NCBI RefSeq assembly: GCF_017308015.1
Contig: NZ_JAFKFW010000018.1
Coordinates: 1 to 64,000 of the forward strand
From: Allobosea sp.
Lineage (GTDB): Bacteria; Pseudomonadota; Alphaproteobacteria; Rhizobiales; Beijerinckiaceae
DNA length: 64,000 nt
Direction of reading: 5' to 3'
The position numbers and the translations under genes are program-made. Positions 34,193 to 43,345 of the stretch are shown here, piece by piece (position 1 is the stretch's first letter; each line of letters starts with the position of its first letter). The notes under the pieces were generated by a model, which was not told the origin of the DNA, did no database searches, and saw only the letters and a program-made list of their open reading frames with translations.

Positions 34193-36790
34193 ATGGCGAC
34201 GGAATCCGCGAAAGCAGCGACGACCGGCGACGGGGAGTTCTGGCGGAATGGGCGGAATGGATTGCTGCAACGTCTCGGGGCAACGCCGGACGGCTTGAGC
34301 GATGTCGAGGCGGCCGAGCGGCTGAAACGCTTCGGCCCCAATCTCGCCGTGACGAGCCTGCGGCGCGGGCTGTTCTTCAAGATCGCCAAAAGGCTCGTCG
34401 AGCCCCTGATCGCGATCTTGCTGATTGCCGCGCTGATCTCGGGAGCGACGGGCGATTGGCAAAGCCTGATCATCATCGTTCTCATCGTGCTGACCTCGAT
34501 CGCCCTCGACGTCTTCCAGGAGACCCAGGCCGAGAATGCCGTCGAGGCACTCCGCCGCGCGGTGGCGGTGCAGGTCACGGTCCTTCGCTGCGGACGGCTC
34601 GTTGAAGTTCCGGTACGGGAGGCGGTTCCTGGTGACGTCGTCGCGCTTCATGCCGGTGATCTCATCCCGGCGGACGGCCTGATCCTTGAGAGCCACGACG
34701 CAATGGCAGACGAAGCGGCTCTCACGGGGGAACCCTTTCCCGTCGAGAAGCTGACAGCTCCGGAGGATTCCGCCGCCGACGGAACCGCCAGCGCCCTTTT
34801 CGGGGGAACCAGCCTCGTTGCCGGAGAGGTCCGGATGCTCGTCGCAGCGACGGGTGCGCAGACACGGCTGGGCTCGATCGCCCGTTCCATGCAGGCGAGT
34901 GAGCCGCCCACCGCCTTCGAGCGCGGGGTTCACGGGCTCGGCATGCTGATCCTGCGCCTCACCGGCTTTCTCGTCCTGTTCGTGCTGCTGACGCAGCTCG
35001 TGCGCCACGGGCTGTCGATCGAGAGCTTCCTGTTCGCCGTCGCGCTGGCCGTCGGGCTGACACCGGAGCTGCTGCCGGTGGTGATGACTGTGACGCTCGC
35101 ACGGGGCGCGATGCGGATGGCGCAACGCCAGGTCGTGGTGAAGCGGCTGTCCGCGATCCATGATCTCGGGGCGATGGACGTTCTCTGCACCGACAAGACC
35201 GGGACGCTGACAGAAGCGCGGATCGCCCATGTCGGAAGCTTCGACTGCGACGGCATCGATAATGCGCGCGTCACCGAGCTCGCTTGCCTCAACAGCCGCT
35301 TTTGCAGCGGGCTGCGCAACAACCTCGACACTGCCTTGCTGGCCAATTCGGAAGACGACGACAGCGCGTGGCGTGCCCTGGCCGATCTGCCGTTCGATTT
35401 CCAGCGGCGGCGCTCCTCCGTCCTCGTAGCGAGGGGCGATGAGCGGGTGATGATCGTCAAAGGTGCTCCCGAAGGCCTGCTCGACCGGTGTGACAGGTTC
35501 GAACGCGAGGATGGGGGAGCTGAAAAGCTCGACGATGCCCGACGAGGCAAGCTCATGGCCCTCTTCGAAGAGAAAGGGGCGCAGGGCTTGCGGCTGCTCG
35601 GTATTGCCCGTCGCGCGATGCCCCCGGGAAGCGATGATCTGTCTCTCGACGACGAAGCCGGTCTCGTTTTCGCGGGCTGTGCCGCCTTCATCGACCCGCC
35701 CAAGGCCTCGGCGGGTGATGCTGCCCGCCGGCTCGCGACGGCCGGCGTCCGCGTCAAGGTGATTTCGGGAGACGCCGCTCCGGTCGTCCGCCACCTCGCC
35801 GAAACCCTGGCGCTTCCGGCGCGGGGCCTGATGACGGGCGAGGAGATCGCAGCATTGGGAGAGGCCGCCCTGTCCGCTCGCGTTCGTGAGGTAGACCTGT
35901 TCGCCCGGGTCGCGCCGGAGCAGAAGGCGCGCCTCGTCCTGGCCCTGCGCAGGGCGGGCCACACGGTGGGCTTCATCGGCGACGGCATCAACGACGCACC
36001 GGCGATCCATGCCGCGGATGTCGGCCTCTCCGTCGAGGGCGGGACCGAAGTCGCCCGCGAGGCCGCGGCGATCGTCCTGCTCGCGCCCGATCTCGGCGTT
36101 CTCGCGCAGGGCATCTCAGAGGGCCGGCGCACCTATGCCAACATCATGAAATATGTCCGCATGGGCACGAGCTCGAATTTCGGCAACATGCTCTCGATGG
36201 CGCTGGCATCGATGGTGCTGCCGTTCCTGCCGCTCAACCCATTGCAGATCCTGATCAACAACATGCTCTACGACCTCTCCGAGGTCGGTATCCCTTTCGA
36301 CGAGGCGGACCCTGCCGACCTTGCGAAGCCGCAGCGCTGGGACATGCATGCAGTGCTGCGCTTCACGCTCGTGATGGGACCACTTTCGTCCGTATTCGAT
36401 GCGGCGACTTTCGCCGTCCTGCTCGGCCTGTTTGGTACAGGCATCGAGATGTTCAGGACGGCCTGGTTCGTCGAGTCGATCCTGACGCAGATCCTGGTGA
36501 TCTTCGTCATCCGTACGGCGGCTCCCTGCTGGCGCAGCCGGCCGCATCGTTTCCTCGTCATCACCTCGTTCGGGGCTCTCGCCCTGGCGCTGATCCTGGC
36601 CCTGACGCCGCTCGGCCATCCCTTCGGCTTCGTCGCGCTGCCGGCTCCGGTCCTGCTCGCCATCCTGATCATCGCCGCCTTCTATCTCGGGTTCGCCGAG
36701 ATGCTGAAACCGTTGGCGATGCACCCTGCGGGGGATCGAGGAACGGTTCGCGATCGTCATTCGGACGTACGCCGTTTCCGGCCCTTTTGA
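34193..36790 (+). CDS. magnesium-translocating-type P-type ATPase (MgtA-like)
   Basis: An 865-residue P-type ATPase of class IIIB length. The phosphorylated Asp is D334 in LCTDKTGTL, with TGEPFPVEK (actuator TGE) near residue 180, VGLTPELLPVV in the membrane near 285 and the hinge GDGINDAPAIHAADVG near 595. It also has the Mg-ATPase-like FGNMLSMALASMVLPFLPLNPLQIL block and a C-terminal set of helices. It would import Mg2+ or a related cation at the inner membrane. Ending immediately before the convergent gene at 36802, it appears to be co-transcribed with the alcohol dehydrogenase. Confidence 0.88.
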   Translation: MATESAKAATTGDGEFWRNGRNGLLQRLGATPDGLSDVEAAERLKRFGPNLAVTSLRRGLFFKIAKRLVEPLIAILLIAALISGATGDWQSLIIIVLIVLTSIALDVFQETQAENAVEALRRAVAVQVTVLRCGRLVEVPVREAVPGDVVALHAGDLIPADGLILESHDAMADEAALTGEPFPVEKLTAPEDSAADGTASALFGGTSLVAGEVRMLVAATGAQTRLGSIARSMQASEPPTAFERGVHGLGMLILRLTGFLVLFVLLTQLVRHGLSIESFLFAVALAVGLTPELLPVVMTVTLARGAMRMAQRQVVVKRLSAIHDLGAMDVLCTDKTGTLTEARIAHVGSFDCDGIDNARVTELACLNSRFCSGLRNNLDTALLANSEDDDSAWRALADLPFDFQRRRSSVLVARGDERVMIVKGAPEGLLDRCDRFEREDGGAEKLDDARRGKLMALFEEKGAQGLRLLGIARRAMPPGSDDLSLDDEAGLVFAGCAAFIDPPKASAGDAARRLATAGVRVKVISGDAAPVVRHLAETLALPARGLMTGEEIAALGEAALSARVREVDLFARVAPEQKARLVLALRRAGHTVGFIGDGINDAPAIHAADVGLSVEGGTEVAREAAAIVLLAPDLGVLAQGISEGRRTYANIMKYVRMGTSSNFGNMLSMALASMVLPFLPLNPLQILINNMLYDLSEVGIPFDEADPADLAKPQRWDMHAVLRFTLVMGPLSSVFDAATFAVLLGLFGTGIEMFRTAWFVESILTQILVIFVIRTAAPCWRSRPHRFLVITSFGALALALILALTPLGHPFGFVALPAPVLLAILIIAAFYLGFAEMLKPLAMHPAGDRGTVRDRHSDVRRFRPF

Positions 36791-36801
36791 GCGTCGTGAC
36801 T

Positions 36802-37806
36802 TCAGCGAGTCGCAGCGGTTGCGAAGGGAGTGCCGTCAGGCGCCGTCTCGAGCGCCCGGATGACGAGATCGTATTTGACGATCGTTATCGCGAAGCCGCG
36901 TGCCCAGTCGACGACGTCGTTCCAGGGATCGACGATCTTCGTCGTGGCCGACAGGAAGGTGACGACAGTGGCGATCTCGGTCTGCCCCTGCACCGCCAGC
37001 ACGCAGCCGATGCCGAGCACCAGCAGGCTGCCCAGGGAATAGGTCAGATTCATCAGGAAATTCAGGGAAAATTTGATCCCGAAGACGCCAATGTCGACCG
37101 CAAAGATCTCGTCTAGCCTGGGGGCGCTCGATTCCGCTTTCGAGGGCGACAGCATTTCGTCGCCGAAACGTCGCAGGAGACGCGTTCGCTGCGCGACGCG
37201 GCGGTTGATCGCTCGCTGCATCAGGGGCACGAACACGAATTGCGGCGTGAGGATCAGGAGGCTGGCGCCCATCATCCTCAGGTCGAGAAAGGCGAGATAG
37301 ACAAAGATGCTCGCCAGAAAGCCGATCTCGACGATGGGAAGGCTGAGGCTCGAGCCGACGAAGGCGCCGATGTCATCCGCTTCCGCGAGGATCATGGCAA
37401 GCCCGGTTCCGTTCGCCAGGCTGGAACCTTCCTTGTCCCCATGTTCGAGGCGCTGCGTCACGACGAGCCGCAGGTCCCGGGTCGCTCCTTCACCGAGCCA
37501 GGCGCGGTAGACGTTCATCGCCAGCTTCGCCAGGCCGTAGGCCAGAACGAGCCCGATTTGCAGTGTGACCAAGGTCAGGATGGCACTGATGCTACCGACA
37601 TGGACAGCGGTGTCGATGATGCGCCGTTGTGTCTCGATCGGCGCGGTGTTGAGCAGGAAAACGGCGACGGACAGAGCGCAGACTGCCGCCTGGTGCCAAC
37701 CGCCGGATAACAGCACGAAGCGTAGAAACGAGGATGGTAGAAACAGGCCCTGCGCATGCGGACGAGGGGGCTCGGATATCGCGGCGACGAGCTTCGAGAA
37801 CTTCAT
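36802..37806 (-). CDS. ABC transporter membrane domain protein lacking an ATPase domain
   Basis: A 334-residue protein with about six membrane helices and the arrangement of a type-1 ABC exporter membrane domain (for example GEGATRDLRLVVTQRLEHGD, then NGTGLAMILAEADDIGAFVG). It ends soon after the last helix, with no Walker A, signature or Walker B. Either the ATPase is encoded elsewhere or the protein acts without one. Its ATG overlaps the stop of the alcohol dehydrogenase gene at 37803-38786, so it is the second gene of a FixK-site-linked operon. Function unknown. Confidence 0.75.
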   Translation of the reverse strand: MKFSKLVAAISEPPRPHAQGLFLPSSFLRFVLLSGGWHQAAVCALSVAVFLLNTAPIETQRRIIDTAVHVGSISAILTLVTLQIGLVLAYGLAKLAMNVYRAWLGEGATRDLRLVVTQRLEHGDKEGSSLANGTGLAMILAEADDIGAFVGSSLSLPIVEIGFLASIFVYLAFLDLRMMGASLLILTPQFVFVPLMQRAINRRVAQRTRLLRRFGDEMLSPSKAESSAPRLDEIFAVDIGVFGIKFSLNFLMNLTYSLGSLLVLGIGCVLAVQGQTEIATVVTFLSATTKIVDPWNDVVDWARGFAITIVKYDLVIRALETAPDGTPFATAATR

Positions 37807-38786
37807 GGCACCAGGACCGCCGCGCCTTGCAGCCGGCCGGCGCGCAGGTCCGACAAGGCCTCGTTCGCCTGTTCCAGCCGGTAGACTGCGGTTTTCGTGG
37901 CAATCCCGGCCTGCCGCGCGACGGCCAGGAATTCATGGCCGTCGGCTCGCGTGAGATTGGCGACAGAGACCAGCTCCCGCTCGTGCCAGAGCAGATCGTA
38001 GCCGAAGCTTGGAATGTCGCTCATATGGATGCCGCCACAGACGACGCGTCCGCCCTTCACGACGGCGCTCAGGGCCAGCGGGATCAGTGTTCCGACAGGC
38101 GCGAAGATCAGTGCCGCGTCGAGCGCCACCGGCGGCTTTTCCGCGGAGCTTCCTGCCCAGCACGCACCGAGCGACCGGGCATGGGCCTGTGCCGCCTCGT
38201 CGTCCGGGCGGGTGAAGGCATAGACCTCGCGTCCCTGCCAATGGCAGATCTGGGCAAGGATGTGCGCCGCCACGCCGAATCCGTAGAGGCCGATCCGCCG
38301 CGCGGCGCCGGCGCTGCGCAGGCTGCGCCATCCGATCAACCCCGCGCACATCAAGGGAGCGGCAGCGACGGGATCGGAGAATTCGTCGAGAGGAAAGACA
38401 TAGGTCGCGTGGGCAATGACATGGTTGGCGAAGCCGCCATCACGCGTGTATCCGGTGAATGCCGGGGAATCGCAGAGATTTTCCCGCAGGGCACGGCAAT
38501 AGGGGCAGTGCCCACATGCATGCCCCAGCCATCCGAGGCCGACGCGTCGACCGATCAGCTCGGGGGCGGCACCCGCCCCGACCAGATCGATCCGGCCGAC
38601 CACCTCATGGCCGGGGACACGCGGGCATTGCAGATCGGGAAGTTCGCCATCGACGACATGCAGATCGGTGCGGCAGATCGCACAAGCCTCGACCCTGATC
38701 CGCAATTCTCCCGGGGCAGGGACGGGATCGGGACGCATCTCTGCGACGAGAGGGCTGCCCGCGGCGTTCAGAACCATCGCCTTCAT
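37803..38786 (-). CDS. zinc-binding alcohol dehydrogenase (AdhA-like)
   Basis: A 327-residue medium-chain dehydrogenase. The catalytic zinc site is ACAICRTDLHVVDGEL with Cys and GHEVVGRI with His/Glu. The structural zinc loop is complete, CGHCPYCRALRENLC. The nucleotide-binding part is GLYGFGVAAHILAQI. This loop and the short length match the AdhA/YjgB-like group of alcohol dehydrogenases, which reduce aldehydes to alcohols. It is transcribed away from phaC, and a shared FixK-like site is centred 62 bases upstream. Confidence 0.87.
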   Translation of the reverse strand: MKAMVLNAAGSPLVAEMRPDPVPAPGELRIRVEACAICRTDLHVVDGELPDLQCPRVPGHEVVGRIDLVGAGAAPELIGRRVGLGWLGHACGHCPYCRALRENLCDSPAFTGYTRDGGFANHVIAHATYVFPLDEFSDPVAAAPLMCAGLIGWRSLRSAGAARRIGLYGFGVAAHILAQICHWQGREVYAFTRPDDEAAQAHARSLGACWAGSSAEKPPVALDAALIFAPVGTLIPLALSAVVKGGRVVCGGIHMSDIPSFGYDLLWHERELVSVANLTRADGHEFLAVARQAGIATKTAVYRLEQANEALSDLRAGRLQGAAVLVP

Positions 38787-38841
38787 GGGCTTCTCCCGCT
38801 CTGCGCGCTGAAGAACCTACCGGGACAATGACATGGCGGCT

Positions 38842-38855
38842 TTGACCAAGCTCAA
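38842..38855. promoter_or_regulatory. putative FixK/Fnr site shared by adhA-like and phaC operons
   Basis: TTGAC-CAAG-CTCAA, close to the FixK consensus TTGA[TC]-N4-[AG]TCAA with one mismatch in the right arm. It is centred 62 bases upstream of the minus-strand start at 38786 and 60 bases upstream of the plus-strand start at 38909, so one site could serve both operons. Confidence 0.5.
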
Positions 38856-38908
38856 GGAACGCATGGCTTTTGGAGTGCATGCTGGCGACGAATTCGAAGG
38901 AAGAAGCC

Positions 38909-40705
38909 ATGCATTCCTCGCCACGAGCCGGTTTGGTTCGGAAGTTTCAGCGGCAGCAATCTTGCAGGGAGGTCACCTCCGGGGAGGAGGCGTTCTCGGC
39001 GATCGACCGTGCCCGCGAAAGCGTGACGGCGAAATTCACGGGCGGCCTGTCGCCAGCATCCCTGATGCTGGCCTATCTCGACTGGGCCATTCATCTGGCC
39101 GGTGCGCCCGGCAAGCAGCTCGAACTCGCCAGCAAGGCCGTGCGCAAGGCTACCCGTCTCGGAGGACATGCCATATCCGGGCGTTTGGAGCCGGATGCTG
39201 CCCCCTGCATCGAGCCGCTGCCTGGCGATTACCGTTTCTCGGCTCCGGAATGGCGTACGCAGCCCTTCAGCTTCATGGCGCAAGCCTTCCTGCTCAATCA
39301 GCAATGGTGGCACAACGTCACGCACGAGGTGCCGGGTGTCGAGCGCCATCATGAGGAGGTCGTCTCCTTCATTGCTCGCCAGATCCTGGATGTCTTCTCT
39401 CCCTCGAACAATCCATTGACCAATCCGGAGGTGATCGAGCGCGCTCGCAAGACGGGCGGTTCCAATTTCATCGAGGGTTGGAGGAACTGGACTGAGGATC
39501 TGCAAAGGCAGCTTGCCGGACGGCCTCCCGTCGGTTCCGAACGCTTCGTCGTCGGTCGGGACGTGGCGGTGACGCCCGGCAAGGTCGTCTTCCGCAACCA
39601 CCTGATCGAGCTGATTCAATACGCGCCGTCGACGCCGACCGTCCATGCCGAGCCGATCCTGATCGTGCCCGCCTGGATCATGAAATATTATATCCTCGAC
39701 CTGTCGCCGGAGAATTCGCTGGTGCGCTACCTCGTCGGCGCAGGGTACACGGTCTTTTGCATCTCCTGGCGCAATCCCGATGCCGACGACCGCGAACTCG
39801 CCCTCGACGACTATCGCCGCAGTGGCGTGATGGCCGCGCTGGATGCCATCGCCGCGATCATGCCTCGTCGCAAGGTGCACGCTGCCGGATACTGTCTGGG
39901 CGGGACGCTTCTGGCCATCGCGGCGGCGGCGATGGTGCGCGACGGCGACGAGCGGCTGGCTTCCCTGACGTTCCTGGCGGCCCAGACCGATTTCAGCGAG
40001 CCGGGTGAGCTCGCGCTGTTCATCGATTCGAGCGAGCTGCGCTTTCTCGACAGCATGATGTGGAACCGGGGCTATCTATCGGCTGACCAGATGGCCGCAG
40101 CCTTTCAGCTCCTGCGCTCGAATGATCTGGTCTGGTCGCGGCTGGTGCACGAATATCTGATGGGAGAACGCTCACCGATGTTCGATCTGATGGCCTGGAA
40201 CGCGGATTCCACGCGCATGCCCTATCGCATGCAGGCGGAATACCTGCGCGGCCTCTATCTCGACAACGATCTGGCGAGCGGCCGATTCATGGTGGAGGGA
40301 CGGCCTGCCGCGCTCCAGAATATCCGAACGCCGACGTTCGCGGTCGCGACCGAGCGCGACCACGTCGCCCCTTGGCGCTCCGTCCACAAGCTGCATCTGC
40401 TGATTGATGCCGATTTGACGTTCGTGCTGACCAATGGAGGTCATAACGCGGGGATCGTCAGCGAGCCGGGCCATCCGGGGCGTCATTATCGGATCATGCC
40501 GAAGAAGCATGGCGACATCTGTCTCGGCCCCGACGAATGGCTCGCCGAGGCCCGGATGCGCGAAGGTTCGTGGTGGGAGGCCTGGACGGAATGGCTCGAT
40601 GGCCTATCGTCGCCCGAGCAGGTCGTGCCTCCCGCGTTTGGTGGTGCAGGAAGTGACCGCGAGCCGCTTTGCGATGCGCCGGGAACCTATGTGATGCAAA
40701 GGTGA
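38909..40705 (+). CDS. phaC: polyhydroxyalkanoate synthase (class I PhaC-like)
   Basis: A 598-residue PHA synthase. It has the N-terminal PhaC domain (GDYRFSAPEWRTQPFSFMAQAF) and an alpha/beta-hydrolase core. The lipase-like box is AAGYCLGGTLLAIA with catalytic Cys329, the Asp is in ATERDHVAPWRSV and the His in TNGGHNAGIV. It polymerises hydroxyacyl-CoA, typically 3-hydroxybutyryl-CoA, into storage granules. The ATG at 38909 follows a GGAAGAA ribosome-binding site; TTG 38870 and ATG 38879 are alternatives. The next gene starts three bases after its stop, linking polymer synthesis with acetyl phosphate metabolism. Confidence 0.93.
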   Translation: MHSSPRAGLVRKFQRQQSCREVTSGEEAFSAIDRARESVTAKFTGGLSPASLMLAYLDWAIHLAGAPGKQLELASKAVRKATRLGGHAISGRLEPDAAPCIEPLPGDYRFSAPEWRTQPFSFMAQAFLLNQQWWHNVTHEVPGVERHHEEVVSFIARQILDVFSPSNNPLTNPEVIERARKTGGSNFIEGWRNWTEDLQRQLAGRPPVGSERFVVGRDVAVTPGKVVFRNHLIELIQYAPSTPTVHAEPILIVPAWIMKYYILDLSPENSLVRYLVGAGYTVFCISWRNPDADDRELALDDYRRSGVMAALDAIAAIMPRRKVHAAGYCLGGTLLAIAAAAMVRDGDERLASLTFLAAQTDFSEPGELALFIDSSELRFLDSMMWNRGYLSADQMAAAFQLLRSNDLVWSRLVHEYLMGERSPMFDLMAWNADSTRMPYRMQAEYLRGLYLDNDLASGRFMVEGRPAALQNIRTPTFAVATERDHVAPWRSVHKLHLLIDADLTFVLTNGGHNAGIVSEPGHPGRHYRIMPKKHGDICLGPDEWLAEARMREGSWWEAWTEWLDGLSSPEQVVPPAFGGAGSDREPLCDAPGTYVMQR

Positions 40706-40708
40706 GCC

Positions 40709-42112
40709 TTGGACCAGGAGCTTCTCACCAACCGGACCTTCGACGAGATCGCGATCGGGGAAAGCGCGTCCGTGGTCCGCATCGTCCGGCCTGACGACAT
40801 CGAGCTGTTCGCTGCCGTCTCGGGGGATGCCAACCCCGCTCACCTGGATGCAGCCTTCGCGGCGAGCGATCTGTTCGGGCATGTCGTCGCACATGGGATG
40901 TGGACGGCGGCGCTGGTTTCGGCGGTGCTCGGTACGAAACTGCCAGGGCCGGGCACGATCTATCTCGGGCAGGATCTCCGCTTTCTGAAACCTGTGACGC
41001 CCGGCGATACCGTAACGGCGACTGTCACGGTCAAAAGCAAGGACGCCGCGAAGCGAACCGTCGTGCTGGATACGGTCTGCTCCAATCAACGCGACGAGAC
41101 GGTACTCTCCGGCGTGGCGACGGTACTTGCGCCTGGGCGGCGCGTGACTTGGCCGCGCCTGCGCCTGCCCGAGGTTACGCTGAAACACTCTGATCGCTAC
41201 GACAGCATCGTGGCGCAGGCCTGCGCCCTGCCGCCCATGAGCGCCGCGATCGTCCATCCCTGCTCGCCGGAAGCCATCCTCGCGGCGATCGAGGTTCGCG
41301 ACGAAGGGCTGCTCGAGCCGATCCTCGTCGGCCCGGAGGCCAGGATACAGGCTGCCGCTGAGAAGGCCGGCGTCTCGCTCGACGGGATCGCGATCGAACA
41401 TGCCCCGCACAGCCATGCCGCCGCGGCGCGCGCCGTCGAGCTCGCGGTAGCGGACCGGGTCGCTACCCTCGTCAAGGGCAGCCTTCATACCGACGAATTG
41501 CTGGGTGCCGTCGTCGCCCCGGGCTCGGGCCTGAAGACGGAGCGTCGCATCAGCCATGTCTATGCCATGAGCCTGCCGGCCTATTCCAAGCCGCTGATCG
41601 TGACGGATGCGGCGGTCAACATCCAGCCGACGCTGATGCACAAGCGCGACATCTGCCAGAACGCGATCGACATGTTGCATGTCCTCGGGCTGGAGGAGCC
41701 GCTGGTGGCGGTCCTCGCAGCGGTGGAGACCGTCAGCGACCGGATGCCTTCGACGCTCGATGCCGCTGCGCTCACTGTGATGGCGGCGCGCGGCCAGATC
41801 ACGGGGGCGAAGGTCGACGGCCCGCTCGCTTTCGATAACGCGATCAGCCCGGAAGCCGCACGGACCAAGGGCATCGTTTCCCCGGTCGCCGGACAGGCCG
41901 ATATCCTGCTCGTGCCCGATCTGGAAGCGGGGAACATGCTGGCCAAGCAACTGATCTATTTCGCCAATGCGGATGCCGCTGGGCTCGTGCTCGGCGCCCG
42001 GGTGCCGATCATCCTGACGAGCCGGGCCGATTCCCTGAAGACGCGCATCGCCTCGGCAGCACTGGCGAAGCTCGTCGCCGCCCATCGCCGGCCACTGACG
42101 GTACCGGCATGA
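40709..42112 (+). CDS. MaoC-like hydratase / phosphate acetyltransferase fusion
   Basis: A 467-residue fusion. Residues about 1-145 are a MaoC-type hot-dog domain (GDANPAHLDAAFAASDLFGHVVAHGMW), and residues about 165-465 are a phosphate acetyl/butyryltransferase domain (YSKPLIVTDAAVNIQPTLMHKRDI, SPVAGQADILLVPDLEAGNML). It probably starts at TTG 40709, with AAAGGTGA in front and only three bases between it and the phaC stop. The C-terminal half would convert acetyl phosphate and CoA to acetyl-CoA and phosphate. The N-terminal half may hydrate an enoyl-CoA to a PHA monomer. It overlaps ackA by four bases. Confidence 0.9.
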   Translation: MDQELLTNRTFDEIAIGESASVVRIVRPDDIELFAAVSGDANPAHLDAAFAASDLFGHVVAHGMWTAALVSAVLGTKLPGPGTIYLGQDLRFLKPVTPGDTVTATVTVKSKDAAKRTVVLDTVCSNQRDETVLSGVATVLAPGRRVTWPRLRLPEVTLKHSDRYDSIVAQACALPPMSAAIVHPCSPEAILAAIEVRDEGLLEPILVGPEARIQAAAEKAGVSLDGIAIEHAPHSHAAAARAVELAVADRVATLVKGSLHTDELLGAVVAPGSGLKTERRISHVYAMSLPAYSKPLIVTDAAVNIQPTLMHKRDICQNAIDMLHVLGLEEPLVAVLAAVETVSDRMPSTLDAAALTVMAARGQITGAKVDGPLAFDNAISPEAARTKGIVSPVAGQADILLVPDLEAGNMLAKQLIYFANADAAGLVLGARVPIILTSRADSLKTRIASAALAKLVAAHRRPLTVPA

Positions 42113-43293
42113 GCGAGCGGCTTCTTGTCACTTTCAACGCCGGTTCTTCGACGGTGAAGATCGGGCTGTTCGCGTTTGGCGAGGCCAGACTGAAGCGGAT
42201 CGGCAAGGGCGTGATCGATTTCCGCGAACCGCCCTTGCGATTTCGGTTGGTCGAGGGTCCCGATACCTTCGATATCGCTCTTGAGGCGAAGCCCGGCGAT
42301 ACGCTCGATATCGTACTGGACGAAGCCTTCCGGCGACTCTCCTGGCATTTCGACCTCGGCACCGTCGTGGCGATGGGCCATCGCATCGTCCATGGCGGCG
42401 ACCGCTTCGACGGCCCCGTCCGGGTCGACGATGCCGTGCTGGAAGCGCTCGATGCGCTGGTGCCGCTGGCGCCGCTCCATCAACCGCAAGGGCTCGGATT
42501 GATCCGGGCGATCCGCAACTTGCGTCCCGATCTGCCGCAGACGGCGTCCTTCGATACGGCTTTTCACCGCACTCATGCCGATATCGTGCGCCGCTTCGCC
42601 ATTCCCCGCGCGATGCACGATCAGGGCATCAAGCGCTACGGCTTTCACGGCCTATCCTATCGCTTCATCGCGGGCGAGCTGGCGCGCCGCGACCCCGTGC
42701 TCGCCAAGGGCCGCGTCGTGGTCGCGCATCTCGGTAGCGGTGCCAGCCTCTGCGGGCTGGAAGGCGGCGTCAGCCGCGATACCTCGATGGGCTTCTCGGC
42801 GCTCGACGGCATCCCGATGGCGACGCGCTGCGGGGCGCTGGACCCTGGCGTCCTGCTGCATCTGCTCGCCGAGGGGGACTATGATGCTGGCCGGCTGGAG
42901 GATCTGCTCTACCGCCGTAGCGGCCTGCTCGGCGTTTCCGGCATCAGCGCCGACAGCCGTGACCTGATCGACAGCGACAGGCCCGAGGCGCGCGAGGCGC
43001 TCGACCTGTTCTGCTTCCGCATCGCAGGGGAGGTCGCCCGGCTCGCGGCAACGCTGGGCGGGCTCGATGCGATCGTTTTCACGGCGGGCATCGGCGAGCA
43101 TCAACCGCCGATCCGCGCGGCCGTGACAAGACGGCTGAAATGGTTGGGTCTCGAACTCGACGAGGCCGCCAACGCCGCCAACGAAGCGCGGGTCAGCAAG
43201 GCCGAAGCCCGCGTGGCGGCTTTCGTGATCCCGACCGACGAGGAAGCAGTCATCGCCGAGGATGCCTTGGCCGTGGTGAGGTCAGCCGGATAG
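42109..43293 (+). CDS. ackA: acetate kinase
   Basis: A 394-residue acetate kinase of normal length. It has the N-terminal TFNAGSSTVKIGLF block, the MGHRIVHGGDRF region near residue 90, the catalytic-Asp region TASFDTAFHRTH near 145 and the VAHLGSGASLCGLEGG phosphate loop near 205. The C-terminal block is FTAGIGEHQPPIR near 325. It makes ATP from acetyl phosphate. Its ATG overlaps the stop of the MaoC/Pta gene. With phosphoketolase at 22570-24957 it would form an ATP-yielding route that does not need respiration. Confidence 0.95.
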   Translation: MSERLLVTFNAGSSTVKIGLFAFGEARLKRIGKGVIDFREPPLRFRLVEGPDTFDIALEAKPGDTLDIVLDEAFRRLSWHFDLGTVVAMGHRIVHGGDRFDGPVRVDDAVLEALDALVPLAPLHQPQGLGLIRAIRNLRPDLPQTASFDTAFHRTHADIVRRFAIPRAMHDQGIKRYGFHGLSYRFIAGELARRDPVLAKGRVVVAHLGSGASLCGLEGGVSRDTSMGFSALDGIPMATRCGALDPGVLLHLLAEGDYDAGRLEDLLYRRSGLLGVSGISADSRDLIDSDRPEAREALDLFCFRIAGEVARLAATLGGLDAIVFTAGIGEHQPPIRAAVTRRLKWLGLELDEAANAANEARVSKAEARVAAFVIPTDEEAVIAEDALAVVRSAG

Positions 43294-43295
43294 CC

Positions 43296-43326
43296 GTCTG
43301 AGCCGAACGCCAATCCCGACTCAGAC
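43296..43326. terminator. hairpin between convergent ackA and phasin genes
   Basis: GTCTGAG, 17-base spacer, CTCAGAC. It sits exactly in the gap between two converging genes and could act as a two-way terminator. The long loop and lack of a T-run make it weak. Confidence 0.3.
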
Positions 43327-43345
43327 AGGTTTCCGGATAGACCCG

